Source: an uncultured Hyphomicrobiales bacterium (GTDB taxonomy: Bacteria; Pseudomonadota; Alphaproteobacteria; Rhizobiales; Beijerinckiaceae). Taken from it: a DNA stretch of 9,167 nt. Under the pieces are notes generated by a model, which made no database searches, had not been told where the DNA came from, and saw nothing but the letters and a program-made list of their open reading frames with translations. Positions 1 to 7,805 of this stretch are shown here, in pieces (the first letter of the stretch is position 1; each line of letters opens with the position of its first letter). The DNA is taken from the NCBI GenBank assembly GCA_903916165.1, contig CAIWVR010000016.1, positions 1 through 9,167 of the forward strand. Reading direction: 5' to 3'. Made by a program: the position numbers and the translations under genes.

Positions 1-112
1 ACATCTTGCCGGGGATTGCGTGACCCTGTCCCTGATCAAGGATGGCGATCATCGCCTGTCACGTGAGGAAGATATTGCCGCCCTGATCGCAGCGGTCGAC
101 CGCATCGCCTGA
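1..112 (+). CDS. Alpha/beta-hydrolase family protein, C-terminal end only (partial)
   Basis: Only the last 36 codons are present, reading in frame from base 2 to a TGA at 110-112; the rest lies left of the window. The visible peptide contains VTLSLIKDGDHRLSREEDI and then a short helix ending AAVDRIA. A DGDHRLS segment just before the C-terminus is typical of alpha/beta-hydrolases (serine esterase/thioesterase type, ABHD10-like proteins), where this His would be the catalytic-triad histidine. The Ser and Asp of the triad are outside the window, so the assignment rests on this one motif plus the family-like C-terminal helix. The gene converges on the MFS transporter with only 8 nt between the two stop codons. 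Substrate unknown. Confidence 0.65.
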   Translation, partial: HLAGDCVTLSLIKDGDHRLSREEDIAALIAAVDRIA

Positions 113-120
113 ACAGGCTG

Positions 121-1317
121 TCAGATCGCCTTGCGGCGCAGGCGTTTCGTGCCGGAAAAGATCGCGAGTGCTCCAAGCCCCGACACTGCTGAAGCCGTGA
201 CGAGGGGCATGGCGCTGCCGCCGACGAAGGCGCCGACGCCAGCGCCTGCCGCCGAGGCGAAAACCATCTGGACGAAGCCCGCCAGTGACGAGGCGGCACC
301 GGCACGTTCGGGAAACGGCGCCATGGCGGCAGCCATCGCCTGCGGCAACACAAGGCCGATGCCCGTGAAATAGATCATTTCGGGAATGATCAGCGCGACA
401 ATCTGGCCGGGCAGGAGGAAGGCGCCCAGCCATTGTCCGATGCCGCCGAGGGCGAGCAGCGCCACACCAAGGCCGATGGTGCCATCAAAGCCCCGGCGCA
501 GCACGATGCGCGTGCCAATCAGCGTGCCCAGAACGAAGCTCACCGAGCAGATCGCAAAAGCAATGCCGAACATGATTTCGGTCAGGCCGTAGACGCCCTG
601 CAACACGAAGGATGAGGCCGAGATGAATGCAAACAGGCCTGCATAGCTCAGCGCGAGAAGCGCGACATAGGCCCGATAGGAGTGGTTCTTCAGCACCTTG
701 GCATAGGATTGCAGGATCGCACGCGGAGCCAGGCGGGAGGCGTCGCAAAACCGGTTGGTCTCGGGCACGAGGACGGCGGCAAGCACCGCGAGGATGGCAC
801 CGCCCACCGCCATGGTGACGAATGTCGAGCGCCAGCCAAATGCGATCTGCAGGACGCCGCCAAGGATCGGCGCGACGATCGGCGTGATCCCCATAATGCT
901 GCCCATCATCGACATTTCGCGCCCGGCGCGTGGTCCCTCATACAGGTCGCGGACCATGGTGCGCGCCAGAATGATGGGTCCGGCACCCCCGAAGGCCTGG
1001 AGGGCGCGCGCAACGATCAGCATTTCGACCGATGTCGCAGCAGCGCAGACGATTGTTGCCGCAACGAAGAGCGCGAAGGCGGCGATGAGCACAGGCTTGC
1101 GGCCGAGCGCGTCCGAGACCGGGCCGTAGACGATCTGCCCGACCGAGAAGCCGATCAGATAGGTGGACAATGTGAGTTGCACGGCTGCGGGTGTTGCGCC
1201 AAGCGCTGCGCCGATGTGGGGCAGCGACGGCAGGTAGAGATCGGTCGCCAGTGGCCCGAGTGCGGTCATGAAGGCGAGCATGACCGTCATGGCCAGCGTG
1301 TCTGGTTTCAAGGGCAT
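121..1317 (-). CDS. Bcr/CflA-type MFS drug-efflux transporter
   Basis: Inner-membrane proton-coupled exporter of the major facilitator superfamily, 12-TM DHA1 branch, Bcr/CflA subfamily (bicyclomycin, chloramphenicol and related export in characterised members). From the start used here it has 398 residues, the usual family length. TM1 carries the Bcr-like ALGPLATDLYLPSLP (about 19-33), followed by the MFS motif A region YGPVSDALGRKP between TM2 and TM3 (about 64-75). A basic RTMVRDLYEG loop follows TM4, and the protein ends in a basic tail (GTKRLRRKAI). Start choice: ATG at 1315-1317 gives a short tail before TM1 and has GGGA six bases upstream (1324-1327 on the minus strand). An in-frame ATG at 1372-1374 would add 19 residues (417 aa) and has a weaker GTGAG upstream; it cannot be excluded. 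It is transcribed divergently from the rimP operon and probably unrelated to it in function. Substrate not predictable. Confidence 0.9.
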   Translation of the reverse strand: MPLKPDTLAMTVMLAFMTALGPLATDLYLPSLPHIGAALGATPAAVQLTLSTYLIGFSVGQIVYGPVSDALGRKPVLIAAFALFVAATIVCAAATSVEMLIVARALQAFGGAGPIILARTMVRDLYEGPRAGREMSMMGSIMGITPIVAPILGGVLQIAFGWRSTFVTMAVGGAILAVLAAVLVPETNRFCDASRLAPRAILQSYAKVLKNHSYRAYVALLALSYAGLFAFISASSFVLQGVYGLTEIMFGIAFAICSVSFVLGTLIGTRIVLRRGFDGTIGLGVALLALGGIGQWLGAFLLPGQIVALIIPEMIYFTGIGLVLPQAMAAAMAPFPERAGAASSLAGFVQMVFASAAGAGVGAFVGGSAMPLVTASAVSGLGALAIFSGTKRLRRKAI

Positions 1318-1411
1318 GAAAGTTCCCGGCGCGTGTGACTGTTCCGAATAGGGCGGCACCAACGCCCTGTCCATCGTTGCTCACGGCATGGCTCGCCTGT
1401 GCCGGGACGCC

Positions 1412-1440
1412 TTGCCTGAGGGCGCTGGCAGGTGTATAAG
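1412..1440 (+). promoter_or_regulatory. Predicted sigma70-type promoter of the rimP-nusA-infB operon
   Basis: A -35 box TTGCCT (1412-1417, 4 of 6 to consensus) and a -10 box TATAAG (1435-1440, 5 of 6) are separated by exactly 17 bases. The expected transcription start is about 1446-1448, giving a leader of roughly 134 nt before rimP. This is the best promoter match I find between the divergent MFS gene and rimP. A weaker alternative lies further down: TTGGCA at 1525-1530 with a poor -10 near 1549-1554. Predicted by eye only. Confidence 0.55.
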
Positions 1441-1489
1441 GCCATCATTCACATTTCGCAGTGTGACCATTTCTGATGGTCGATTGTCG

Positions 1490-1522
1490 AGAGTGGGGCC
1501 CGGACGGGACCCGCTCTTTTTT
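1490..1522 (+). terminator. Rho-independent terminator hairpin in the rimP leader
   Basis: A 12-position stem pairs 1490-1501 with 1506-1517 around the 4-base loop GGAC. Eleven positions pair (ten Watson-Crick and one G-U at 1494/1513), with a single G-A mismatch at 1498/1509. The 3' arm runs straight into six T residues (1517-1522). The GC-rich stem and the T run together meet the standard definition of an intrinsic terminator. It lies about 45 nt after the predicted start site and 58 nt before the rimP ATG. It would therefore act as an attenuator of the operon or, if the real promoter is further downstream, as an insulator against read-through. Confidence 0.7.
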
Positions 1523-1572
1523 GCTTGGCAAGTTTGCCTGGCCGGGCCCATCAGGGCGCAGGCGGGCGCATA

Positions 1573-1578
1573 GGGAGA
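1573..1578 (+). promoter_or_regulatory. Shine-Dalgarno site fixing the rimP start
   Basis: GGGAGA sits two bases before the ATG at 1581. Although the spacing is short, it is the only good ribosome-binding site near the point where RimP homology begins. It argues against the in-frame ATG at 1476, whose extra 35 codons would run through the terminator hairpin. Confidence 0.6.
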
Positions 1579-1580
1579 AC

Positions 1581-2318
1581 ATGGGTTTGCAGCAGGACAA
1601 GAGCATCACGGGGACGGAGACCGGCCCGGATCTGCTCGCTGAACCGCGTCTGGTTATGGACACGGGCGTGGCCGCGCGCGTGGCGCTGATCGCTGCGCCG
1701 GTCCTGCATGATCTCGGTTTCCGCCTTGTCCGCGTGAAGATCTCGTCGGGCATGGACACGACATTGCAGATCATGGCCGAGCGCCCCGACGGTACGATGA
1801 ATGTCGACGATTGCGAGAAGGTCAGCGTGGCGCTGTCGCCGGTGCTCGATCTCGAGGAACCGATCACCCAGGCCTATCGGCTGGAAGTCTCGTCGCCGGG
1901 CATTGACCGGCCGCTGGTGCGGCGGTCTGATTTCGAGCGCGCGGTGGGTCATGAGGCCCGCGTCGAGTTGAGTTTCGGCATCGACGGACGCAAGCGCTTT
2001 CGTGGCTGGGTCGAGGGCGTCGAAGGCCAGGGCCGCGATGCGGTCGTGCTGCTGCGCCGGATCGATGCGCGCCCCGACGAACCCTCCGACGTGCGCCTGC
2101 CCATCCATGATATCGACCAGGCTCGCCTGGTGCTGACCGAGGCGCTGATCCGCGAGTCCCTGCGTGCGGGCAAGGTCGCCGGCGACGAGCCCGCGCCTGC
2201 GCCGGAGCCGGAAGACGATGCCAGCGTGCGGCGCGGCCCCGGCCGCTTCGCCAAGCCCAAACCCCTTTCACCGGGAGCCGCCGCTGCGCGCCGCAGCCGT
2301 CCGCTTCCCAAACGCTAA
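1581..2318 (+). CDS. rimP: Ribosome maturation factor RimP
   Basis: Cytoplasmic assembly factor that binds the free 30S precursor and helps late maturation of the small subunit. The product is 245 aa. An N-terminal alpha/beta domain spans about residues 25-107 ([21 protein letters not shown], then the NVDDCEKVS segment). The family signature [12 protein letters not shown] is at 101-112, and an SH3-like domain follows to about 187. After that comes a Pro/Ala then Arg/Lys-rich tail (about 198-245, ending [10 protein letters not shown]) that is absent from the roughly 150-aa E. coli protein; similar low-complexity basic tails occur in alphaproteobacterial RimP. The start at 1581 is chosen from the upstream GGGAGA and the beginning of homology; the in-frame ATG at 1476 is less likely. 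It is the first gene of the operon, 41 nt before nusA. Confidence 0.95.
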   Translation: MGLQQDKSITGTETGPDLLAEPRLVMDTGVAARVALIAAPVLHDLGFRLVRVKISSGMDTTLQIMAERPDGTMNVDDCEKVSVALSPVLDLEEPITQAYRLEVSSPGIDRPLVRRSDFERAVGHEARVELSFGIDGRKRFRGWVEGVEGQGRDAVVLLRRIDARPDEPSDVRLPIHDIDQARLVLTEALIRESLRAGKVAGDEPAPAPEPEDDASVRRGPGRFAKPKPLSPGAAAARRSRPLPKR

Positions 2319-2359
2319 TCGCTTTCAACCGACTCCCAGTCGTTCCAGGAGAGATAAAC

Positions 2360-3961
2360 ATGGCCGTCAGCGCCAACAGGCTCGAGCTCTTGCAGATCGC
2401 CGACGCGGTCGCGCGCGAAAAGTCGATCTCGCGTGAAATCGTTCTGAACTCGATGGAAGACGCGCTGCAGAAAGCAGCGCGGTCGCGCTACGGTCAGGAG
2501 ACCGAGATCCGGGTCGAGATCAACCCGCGCACCGGCGAGGTCCGCACGTCGCGCCTGATGCTCGTCGTCGACCAGATCGAGAACGACGCCACGCAGATTC
2601 TTCTCGTCGACGCGCGCAAGCGCAATCCCGCCGCCCAGGTCGGGGACTGGATCGCCGAGACGCTGCCGCCCTTCGATTTTGGCCGCATCGCCGCGCAATC
2701 GGCCAAGCAGGTCATCGTGCAGAAGGTGCGCGAGGCCGAGCGCGACCGCCAGTATCAGGAATACAAGGATCGCATCGGCGAGATCGTCAACGGCGTCGTC
2801 AAGCGTGTCGAATATGGCAATGTCATCATCGACCTCGGCCGTGGCGAGGCGATCGTGCGCCGTGACGAGCTGATCCCGCGCGAGATGTTCCGCCCCGGCG
2901 ACCGTGTGCGGGCCTATGTCTATGACGTGCGCCGCGAACAGCGTGGCCCGCAGATTTTCATGTCGCGCACGCATCCGCAGTTCATGGCAAAGCTCTTCGC
3001 GCAGGAAGTGCCGGAGATCTACGACGGCATCATCGAGGTGAAGTCGGTCGCCCGCGATCCGGGCTCGCGCGCCAAGATCGCCGTCATCTCGCGCGATTCC
3101 TCGATTGACCCGGTTGGTGCCTGCGTCGGCATGCGCGGCTCGCGCGTGCAGGCCGTGGTGAATGAGCTGCAGGGTGAGAAGATCGACATCATCCCGTGGT
3201 CGGCGGACGCCGCAACCTTCATCGTGAACGGGCTGCAACCCGCCGAAGTCGTGAAAGTGGTGCTTGACGAAGATTCGGCGCGTATTGAAGTGGTCGTCCC
3301 CGATGACCAATTGTCTCTTGCGATCGGTCGTCGTGGCCAGAACGTGCGGCTTGCGTCGCAGCTCACCGGCTGGGACATCGACATTCTGACGGAAGCGGAA
3401 GAATCCGAGCGCCGCCAGAAGGAATTTCTGGAGCGTACCAACACCTTCATGCAGGCGCTGGATGTCGATGAAGTCGTCGGCCAGTTGCTCGCCTCGGAAG
3501 GGTTCCGTTCGGTCGAGGAACTTGCCTATGTCGATCTCGCCGAACTCGCCTCGATCGAGGGGTTTGACGAAGACACGGCTGGCGAGATCCAGAACCGTGC
3601 CCGCGACTTCCTGGCCAAGCACGAGGCCGAGCTCGACAATCGTCGCAAGGAACTCGGTGTTGCCGATGACTTGCGTGACGTGGATGGCATCACCACCGCC
3701 ATCATGGTCAAGCTCGGCGAGAATGATGTGAAGACCATCGAGGATCTTGCAGGCTGCGCCACCGACGATCTCGTCGGCTGGACCGAGCGCAAGGATGGCG
3801 AAACGATCAAGAATGCCGGCTTCCTCGACGGGATCGAGATCTCGCGCGAAGACGCCGAGGTCATGATCATGAACGCTCGCGTCAAGGCTGGCTGGGTCGA
3901 GGCTGCGGCTGAACCCGCGGCGGTCGAAGGCGATGCTGACGTCGACGCGGAAACCACCTAA
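2360..3961 (+). CDS. nusA: Transcription termination/antitermination factor NusA
   Basis: RNA polymerase-associated elongation factor that promotes hairpin-dependent pausing and intrinsic termination, and takes part in rRNA antitermination complexes. The product is 533 aa. The N-terminal RNAP-binding domain covers about 1-128 and the S1 domain about 137-202 ([21 protein letters not shown]). KH1 is at about 230-300, with [15 protein letters not shown] at 250-264. KH2 is at about 305-345, with the GxxG loop in [18 protein letters not shown] (321-338). Two C-terminal helical repeats corresponding to E. coli AR1 and AR2 span about 365-420 and 440-508, and a short acidic tail ([11 protein letters not shown]) follows. 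The ATG at 2360 has AGGAGAG at 2347-2353, seven bases away. E. coli NusA represses its own operon through early termination, so the hairpin in the rimP leader is a candidate target here (inference). Confidence 0.97.
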   Translation: MAVSANRLELLQIADAVAREKSISREIVLNSMEDALQKAARSRYGQETEIRVEINPRTGEVRTSRLMLVVDQIENDATQILLVDARKRNPAAQVGDWIAETLPPFDFGRIAAQSAKQVIVQKVREAERDRQYQEYKDRIGEIVNGVVKRVEYGNVIIDLGRGEAIVRRDELIPREMFRPGDRVRAYVYDVRREQRGPQIFMSRTHPQFMAKLFAQEVPEIYDGIIEVKSVARDPGSRAKIAVISRDSSIDPVGACVGMRGSRVQAVVNELQGEKIDIIPWSADAATFIVNGLQPAEVVKVVLDEDSARIEVVVPDDQLSLAIGRRGQNVRLASQLTGWDIDILTEAEESERRQKEFLERTNTFMQALDVDEVVGQLLASEGFRSVEELAYVDLAELASIEGFDEDTAGEIQNRARDFLAKHEAELDNRRKELGVADDLRDVDGITTAIMVKLGENDVKTIEDLAGCATDDLVGWTERKDGETIKNAGFLDGIEISREDAEVMIMNARVKAGWVEAAAEPAAVEGDADVDAETT

Positions 3962-3975
3962 GGCTGAACGGGGAC

Positions 3976-4812
3976 TTGGATTTGACGCGCACGGACAGGA
4001 TGGCGGAAACGGAATCGGAGCGGACGTGCATCGTCACGCGCCAGATCCGTGCGCCGTCCGACATGCTGCGCTTCGTGATCGGGCCAGACGAGAGCGTCGT
4101 ACCCGATCTCAAGCGCAATTTGCCCGGTCGCGGCGTCTGGGTGACCGCGCAGAAGCCGATCGTCGCGGAAGCGGTGAAACGGCAGGCCTTTGCCAAAAGC
4201 TTCAAGGCCAAGGCGCGGGCGGCTGCGACACTGGCTGACGATGTGGACCGGCTGCTCGAACAGGGCGCGCTGCAGTCCTTGTCAATCTGCAACAAGGCCG
4301 GGCTCGTCTCGACGGGGTCGGCCAAAGTGGAAAAGGCCATTGCCACCGCGCCGGTTGCCGCCATGGTTCATGCCACCGATGGCGGACCAGACGGCATCCG
4401 GAAAATCGGTCAGGCGCTGACCCGGAACTATGGCGAGGCAGCCGTTGCGGTGCCGCGAATCATTCTCTTTGCCTCAAGCCAATTGGATTTGGCATTGGGG
4501 CGGTCAAATGTGATACATGCAGCGCTCAAGAGCGGCGCGGCAAGCAAGGCGTTTCTGGAGCGGTGCCGTCGTCTCGCGCATTACAGGTGTGAGATCGGGA
4601 CGGACACCGTGTCACCGGAGGTGCCGGAAGCGGTCGAGGGATCGGAAGATATTTCGGGATCGGACGCACAGAGCGGCCCGGCCCAAGCAGGAGCGGATGA
4701 CCGCAATCAGCGGGGCGGCGGCCCGGATCATTGCCAAAAAGATCGGCCGGAGCATGGCTCCGGCACCAATGTGATGACGAGCGGGCGCGGCCCTGGGATC
4801 GAGACCATATGA
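3976..4812 (+). CDS. ylxR: YlxR (RnpM-like, DUF448) RNA-binding protein fused to an L7Ae-like domain
   Basis: The product is 278 aa from TTG at 3976, or 270 aa from ATG at 4000. Neither start has a well-placed ribosome-binding site: GGGG lies close before TTG, and AGG abuts the ATG. The YlxR/DUF448 domain covers about 15-80 ([25 protein letters not shown]). An L7Ae/L30e-like domain follows at about 87-200 ([30 protein letters not shown], then [15 protein letters not shown]). In Bacillus, YlxR (RnpM) modulates RNase P and the neighbouring YlxQ is an L7Ae-like protein; this fusion joins the two. Residues about 205-278 form a polar, Gly/Ser/Glu-rich, probably disordered tail with laxer third-base GC bias than the domains. 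The stop TGA at 4810-4812 overlaps the infB ATG, suggesting coupled translation. The actual RNA target in alphaproteobacteria is not shown by the sequence. Confidence 0.88.
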   Translation: MDLTRTDRMAETESERTCIVTRQIRAPSDMLRFVIGPDESVVPDLKRNLPGRGVWVTAQKPIVAEAVKRQAFAKSFKAKARAAATLADDVDRLLEQGALQSLSICNKAGLVSTGSAKVEKAIATAPVAAMVHATDGGPDGIRKIGQALTRNYGEAAVAVPRIILFASSQLDLALGRSNVIHAALKSGAASKAFLERCRRLAHYRCEIGTDTVSPEVPEAVEGSEDISGSDAQSGPAQAGADDRNQRGGGPDHCQKDRPEHGSGTNVMTSGRGPGIETI

Positions 4813-7712
4813 CTGAAACGAAGAATACCGGCGACAAGACCTTGACCGTAGGCCCGGCGAAGACGCTTTCGCTGAAGCGCCCGGTCGAGCAGGGCGTCGT
4901 CCGTCAGAGTTTCTCGCACGGCCGCACGAAAGCGGTCGTGGTCGAGACGGTCAAGCGGCGCCCCGTAGCGGCGGCTGTCGCGCCGGCCAAGCCGGCTGCG
5001 CCAGCCCCGGCTGTCCCTGCGCCAGCTGCAGAGGTGCGGCCCTCCGCAGCCCCCACACATGCGCCCGTTGCCCCAGTGGTCTCGGCACCTGTTGCTTTGG
5101 CTCCTGCTGCCCCGGCTGTCGAGGCGGTCGCTGCCGCCCCGCCGACGGCTCCGGCTCCGGTCGTGACGGTTCCGGCGGCTGCGGCCATCACCGCAGAGCC
5201 GGTCCCCGCGCCTGTCATCAAGGCACCTGCCCCTGTGGTGGCCACAGCAGCTCCGGCCGCACCCGCGCGACCTGCAGCCCCGGCTGCGCGCCCCGCGGCA
5301 CCTGGTGCCCGCACGCCTGCTAATCCGGCCGGTCGTGGGGCAAGCCGTCCGTCGCCGGGCAATCGCCCGAACACGGGCGTCGTACTGCGCACGCTGACCG
5401 AGGAAGAGCGCGACGCCCGGACCCGCGCCCTGGTCGGTGCCCGCGAGCGTGAAGAAGACGATCGCCGCAAGGCCGAGGAAGACGCCGCGCTACGCGCTGC
5501 GCGCGAGATTGCGCAGAAGGCTGAGCGCGAAGCCGCTGAAGCCCGCAAGAAAGACGAAGACGCCCGCCGTCAGCAGGAGGCTGAAACCAAGCGCCGTTCT
5601 GAAGAAGCCGCCGCCCGCCGCCTGGCTGGCGAAGGCCCGCCGCCTCCGCCGGCACCCGGTGCCGTGCGTCGTCCCGCCCCCGCAGGCGGCGTGGCACCGA
5701 CTGCGCTCGCTCCCCGTACGCCTGGCGCACCTGCCGGCGATGGCATGGTCCGACGTCCAATCATGCCGGCTCCGAAGCTCGCCTTGCCGACGGTCGCCAA
5801 GCCGACGCGTGGCGCCGAACAGAAGAACCGTGGCCGCCTGACGGTGACCAGTGCGACAGCCGAGCAGGAAGAGCGCACGCGGTCCGTCGCGTCCTTCCGC
5901 CGCCGCGTGCAGCGCATGAAGGGCAACCAGAACGAGCCGAAGGAAAAGGTCCTCCGCGAAGTCATCCTGCCCGAGACGATCACCATCCAGGAACTTGCGA
6001 GCCGCATGTCGGAACGCGGCGTGGACGTCATCCGTCTGATGATGCGCCAGGGCCAGATGCACAAGATCACCGACGTGATCGATGCCGACACTGCGGAACT
6101 GATCGCGGTGGAAATGGGCCATACGGTCAAGCGCGTCGCCGAGTCCGATGTCGAGGAAGGTCTCTTCGACATGCCCGACGAGGAGGGCCAGCTCGAAGGC
6201 CGTCCGCCCGTTGTGACCATCATGGGCCACGTCGATCACGGCAAGACATCGCTGCTCGACGCAATCCGCAAGGCGAATGTCGTGTCCGGCGAGGCCGGCG
6301 GCATCACCCAGCATATTGGTGCCTATCAGGTGATCGCGCCCAATGGCCTGCCGGTGACCTTCATCGACACCCCGGGACATGCCGCCTTCACGGCGATGCG
6401 CGCCCGCGGTGCCAAGGTGACCGATATTGTCGTGCTCGTCGTCGCTGCTGATGACGGCGTCATGCCGCAGACGATCGAGGCGATCAATCACGCCCGCGCG
6501 GCCGGCGTGCCGATGATCGTTGCGGTCAACAAGATCGACAAGCCCGACGCCAAGCCCGAGCGCGTGCGCACCGAACTCCTCCAGCACAATGTGCAGGTCG
6601 AAAGCTTCGGCGGCGACACGCTCGAGATCGAGGTGTCGGCCACCAAACAGATCAACCTCGACAAGTTGCTCGATGCCATTGCGCTGCAGGCGGAAGTGCT
6701 CGACCTCAAGGCCGATGCGACCCGTCTGGCCGAAGGCACGGTCATTGAAGCGCGTCTCGATCGCGGCCGCGGCCCGGTCGCAACCGTGCTCGTGCAGCGT
6801 GGCACGCTGAAGCATGGCGACATTGTCGTGGCCGGTTCCCAATGGGGCCGCGTGCGTGCTCTTCTCGACGACCAGGGCAAGCCCGTCAAAACGGCGGGTC
6901 CCTCGCTCCCGGTCGAGGTCCTCGGCTTCTCGGGTGCTCCCGAGGCGGGCGACCGCGTCGCGGTTGTCGAGAACGAAGCTCGTGCCCGCGAAGTCACCGA
7001 ATATCGCGAGCGCCAGAAGCGCGACAAGATCGCCGCCCGCGGCGGTACAGCGCGCGCCTCGCTCGCCGATATGATGAGCCAGTTGAAGACGGCGGGCCGC
7101 AAGGAATTCCCGCTGCTCGTCAAGGGCGACGTGCAGGGCTCGGTCGAAGCGATCATCGCAACGCTCGAAAAGCTCAACACGGACGAAGTCGCGGCGCGCG
7201 TCATTCACGCGGGCGTTGGCGGCATCACCGAATCCGACATCACGCTGGCCGAAGCTTCGGGTTGCGCGGTCATCGGCTTCAATGTCCGTGCGCACAAGGA
7301 AGCGCGCGAACTGGCCGAACGGTCGGGCATCGAAATCCGCTATTACAACATCATCTACAATCTCGTGGATGACGTGAAGGCGGCGATGTCGGGCCTGCTG
7401 GCACCGACGCTGCGCGAGGAAATGCTCGGCAATGCCTCGATCATGGAAGTGTTCAACATTTCCAAGGTCGGCAAGGTTGCCGGTTGCCGCGTGACCGACG
7501 GCCGGGTCGAGCGTGGCGCAAGCGTGCGCCTCATCCGCGACAATGTCGTTGTGCACGAGGGCAAGCTTTCGACGCTCAAGCGCTTCAAGGACGAGGTCAA
7601 GGAAGTGCTCTCGGGCCAGGAATGTGGCATGGCCTTCGAAAACTACCAGGATATGCGCGCAGGCGACGTGATCGAATGTTATCGCGTCGAGGAGATCAAG
7701 CGCTCGCTGTAA
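4809..7712 (+). CDS. infB: Translation initiation factor IF-2
   Basis: GTPase that brings fMet-tRNA to the 30S subunit and drives 50S joining. The product is 967 aa. The N-terminal IF-2-associated motif covers about 10-50 ([21 protein letters not shown]). An Ala/Pro-rich linker follows (about 52-190), then a charged Glu/Lys/Arg/Ala helical stretch, probably coiled-coil (about 195-275), and the IF2_N domain (about 384-442). The GTPase domain is intact: G1 GHVDHGKT 473-480, switch GGITQHIG 497-504, G3 DTPGH 520-524, G4 NKID 574-577, G5 SATK 610-613. Domains II-IV run to the C-terminus, with [16 protein letters not shown] from about 767 and the fMet-tRNA-binding domain ending [12 protein letters not shown]. 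The start is the ATG at 4809, where homology begins with [11 protein letters not shown]; an in-frame ATG at 4731 would add 26 unlike residues. It overlaps the ylxR stop by 4 nt (ATGA). Confidence 0.97.
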   Translation: MTETKNTGDKTLTVGPAKTLSLKRPVEQGVVRQSFSHGRTKAVVVETVKRRPVAAAVAPAKPAAPAPAVPAPAAEVRPSAAPTHAPVAPVVSAPVALAPAAPAVEAVAAAPPTAPAPVVTVPAAAAITAEPVPAPVIKAPAPVVATAAPAAPARPAAPAARPAAPGARTPANPAGRGASRPSPGNRPNTGVVLRTLTEEERDARTRALVGAREREEDDRRKAEEDAALRAAREIAQKAEREAAEARKKDEDARRQQEAETKRRSEEAAARRLAGEGPPPPPAPGAVRRPAPAGGVAPTALAPRTPGAPAGDGMVRRPIMPAPKLALPTVAKPTRGAEQKNRGRLTVTSATAEQEERTRSVASFRRRVQRMKGNQNEPKEKVLREVILPETITIQELASRMSERGVDVIRLMMRQGQMHKITDVIDADTAELIAVEMGHTVKRVAESDVEEGLFDMPDEEGQLEGRPPVVTIMGHVDHGKTSLLDAIRKANVVSGEAGGITQHIGAYQVIAPNGLPVTFIDTPGHAAFTAMRARGAKVTDIVVLVVAADDGVMPQTIEAINHARAAGVPMIVAVNKIDKPDAKPERVRTELLQHNVQVESFGGDTLEIEVSATKQINLDKLLDAIALQAEVLDLKADATRLAEGTVIEARLDRGRGPVATVLVQRGTLKHGDIVVAGSQWGRVRALLDDQGKPVKTAGPSLPVEVLGFSGAPEAGDRVAVVENEARAREVTEYRERQKRDKIAARGGTARASLADMMSQLKTAGRKEFPLLVKGDVQGSVEAIIATLEKLNTDEVAARVIHAGVGGITESDITLAEASGCAVIGFNVRAHKEARELAERSGIEIRYYNIIYNLVDDVKAAMSGLLAPTLREEMLGNASIMEVFNISKVGKVAGCRVTDGRVERGASVRLIRDNVVVHEGKLSTLKRFKDEVKEVLSGQECGMAFENYQDMRAGDVIECYRVEEIKRSL

Positions 7713-7801
7713 AGCGGGCGTCGGCCTCCAGCGCCAGGCTTTACGTCAAACATCAGAAACGTTCATTCATGAGCGCGCGGGGCCGACAGGTGCCGCGTGC
7801 C

Positions 7802-7805
7802 GGAG
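7802..7805 (+). promoter_or_regulatory. Shine-Dalgarno site fixing the rbfA start
   Basis: GGAG lies six bases before the ATG at 7812, an ideal spacing. It supports ATG 7812 over the in-frame GTG at 7797, which would place this GGAG inside the gene. It also shows that rbfA has its own ribosome loading site rather than depending on coupling to infB. Confidence 0.6.

Larger units (their letters stand above)
1447..1580 (+). promoter_or_regulatory. Structured 5' leader of the rimP operon (possible attenuator)
   Basis: The untranslated stretch between the predicted start site and rimP holds three structural elements. First, a perfect 6-bp hairpin pairs GACCAT (1465-1470) with ATGGTC (1476-1481) around a 5-base loop. 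Second comes the terminator-like hairpin at 1490-1517 with its U-tract (listed separately). Third, a small palindrome GGCAAGTTTGCC lies at 1527-1538. In addition GGGCCCGG (1496-1503), in the 5' arm and loop of the terminator, is perfectly complementary to CCGGGCCC (1542-1549), so a second mutually exclusive fold exists. No tRNA gene is seen here, unlike E. coli, where metY precedes rimP. Confidence 0.45.

Noticed and set aside
127..147. Hairpin CGCCT (127-131) / AGGCG (140-144) followed by TTT after the hydrolase stop
   Set aside because: Only five base pairs with an eight-base loop and three T residues, and it lies in the coding end of the MFS gene (RLRRK codons). Too weak to call a terminator.
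682..1338. Plus-strand open frame of 218 codons inside the MFS transporter gene
   Set aside because: The translation is Arg/Asp/His-rich low complexity without any domain, and the minus strand encodes a well-formed 12-TM transporter.
1388..1573. 61-codon open frame (MARLCRDALPEG...) across the rimP leader
   Set aside because: Its start precedes the predicted promoter boxes, and it runs through the terminator. It has no ribosome-binding site and no recognisable feature.
1476..1580. Upstream in-frame extension of rimP from ATG 1476 (35 extra codons)
   Set aside because: It has no Shine-Dalgarno, runs through the terminator hairpin and adds residues unlike RimP. ATG 1581 has GGGAGA just upstream and fits the start of homology.
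1375..1580. Possible initiator tRNA (metY-like) upstream of rimP as in E. coli
   Set aside because: No cloverleaf, T-loop GTTCGAATC-like motif or CCA end is seen on either strand.
2315..3622. Minus-strand open frame of 435 codons opposite nusA
   Set aside because: It is a shadow of nusA, whose S1 and KH domains are clear on the plus strand. The composition is atypical, with no start signal and no recognisable domain.
4731..4808. In-frame extension of infB from ATG 4731
   Set aside because: The extra 26 residues lie fully inside ylxR and do not resemble IF-2, whose homology begins at [11 protein letters not shown] (4809).
5490..7556. Minus-strand open frame of 688 codons opposite infB
   Set aside because: The plus strand here encodes IF-2 with every GTPase motif intact. 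Long antisense frames are common opposite GC-rich coding DNA, and the His/Asp/Arg-heavy translation resembles no protein family I know.
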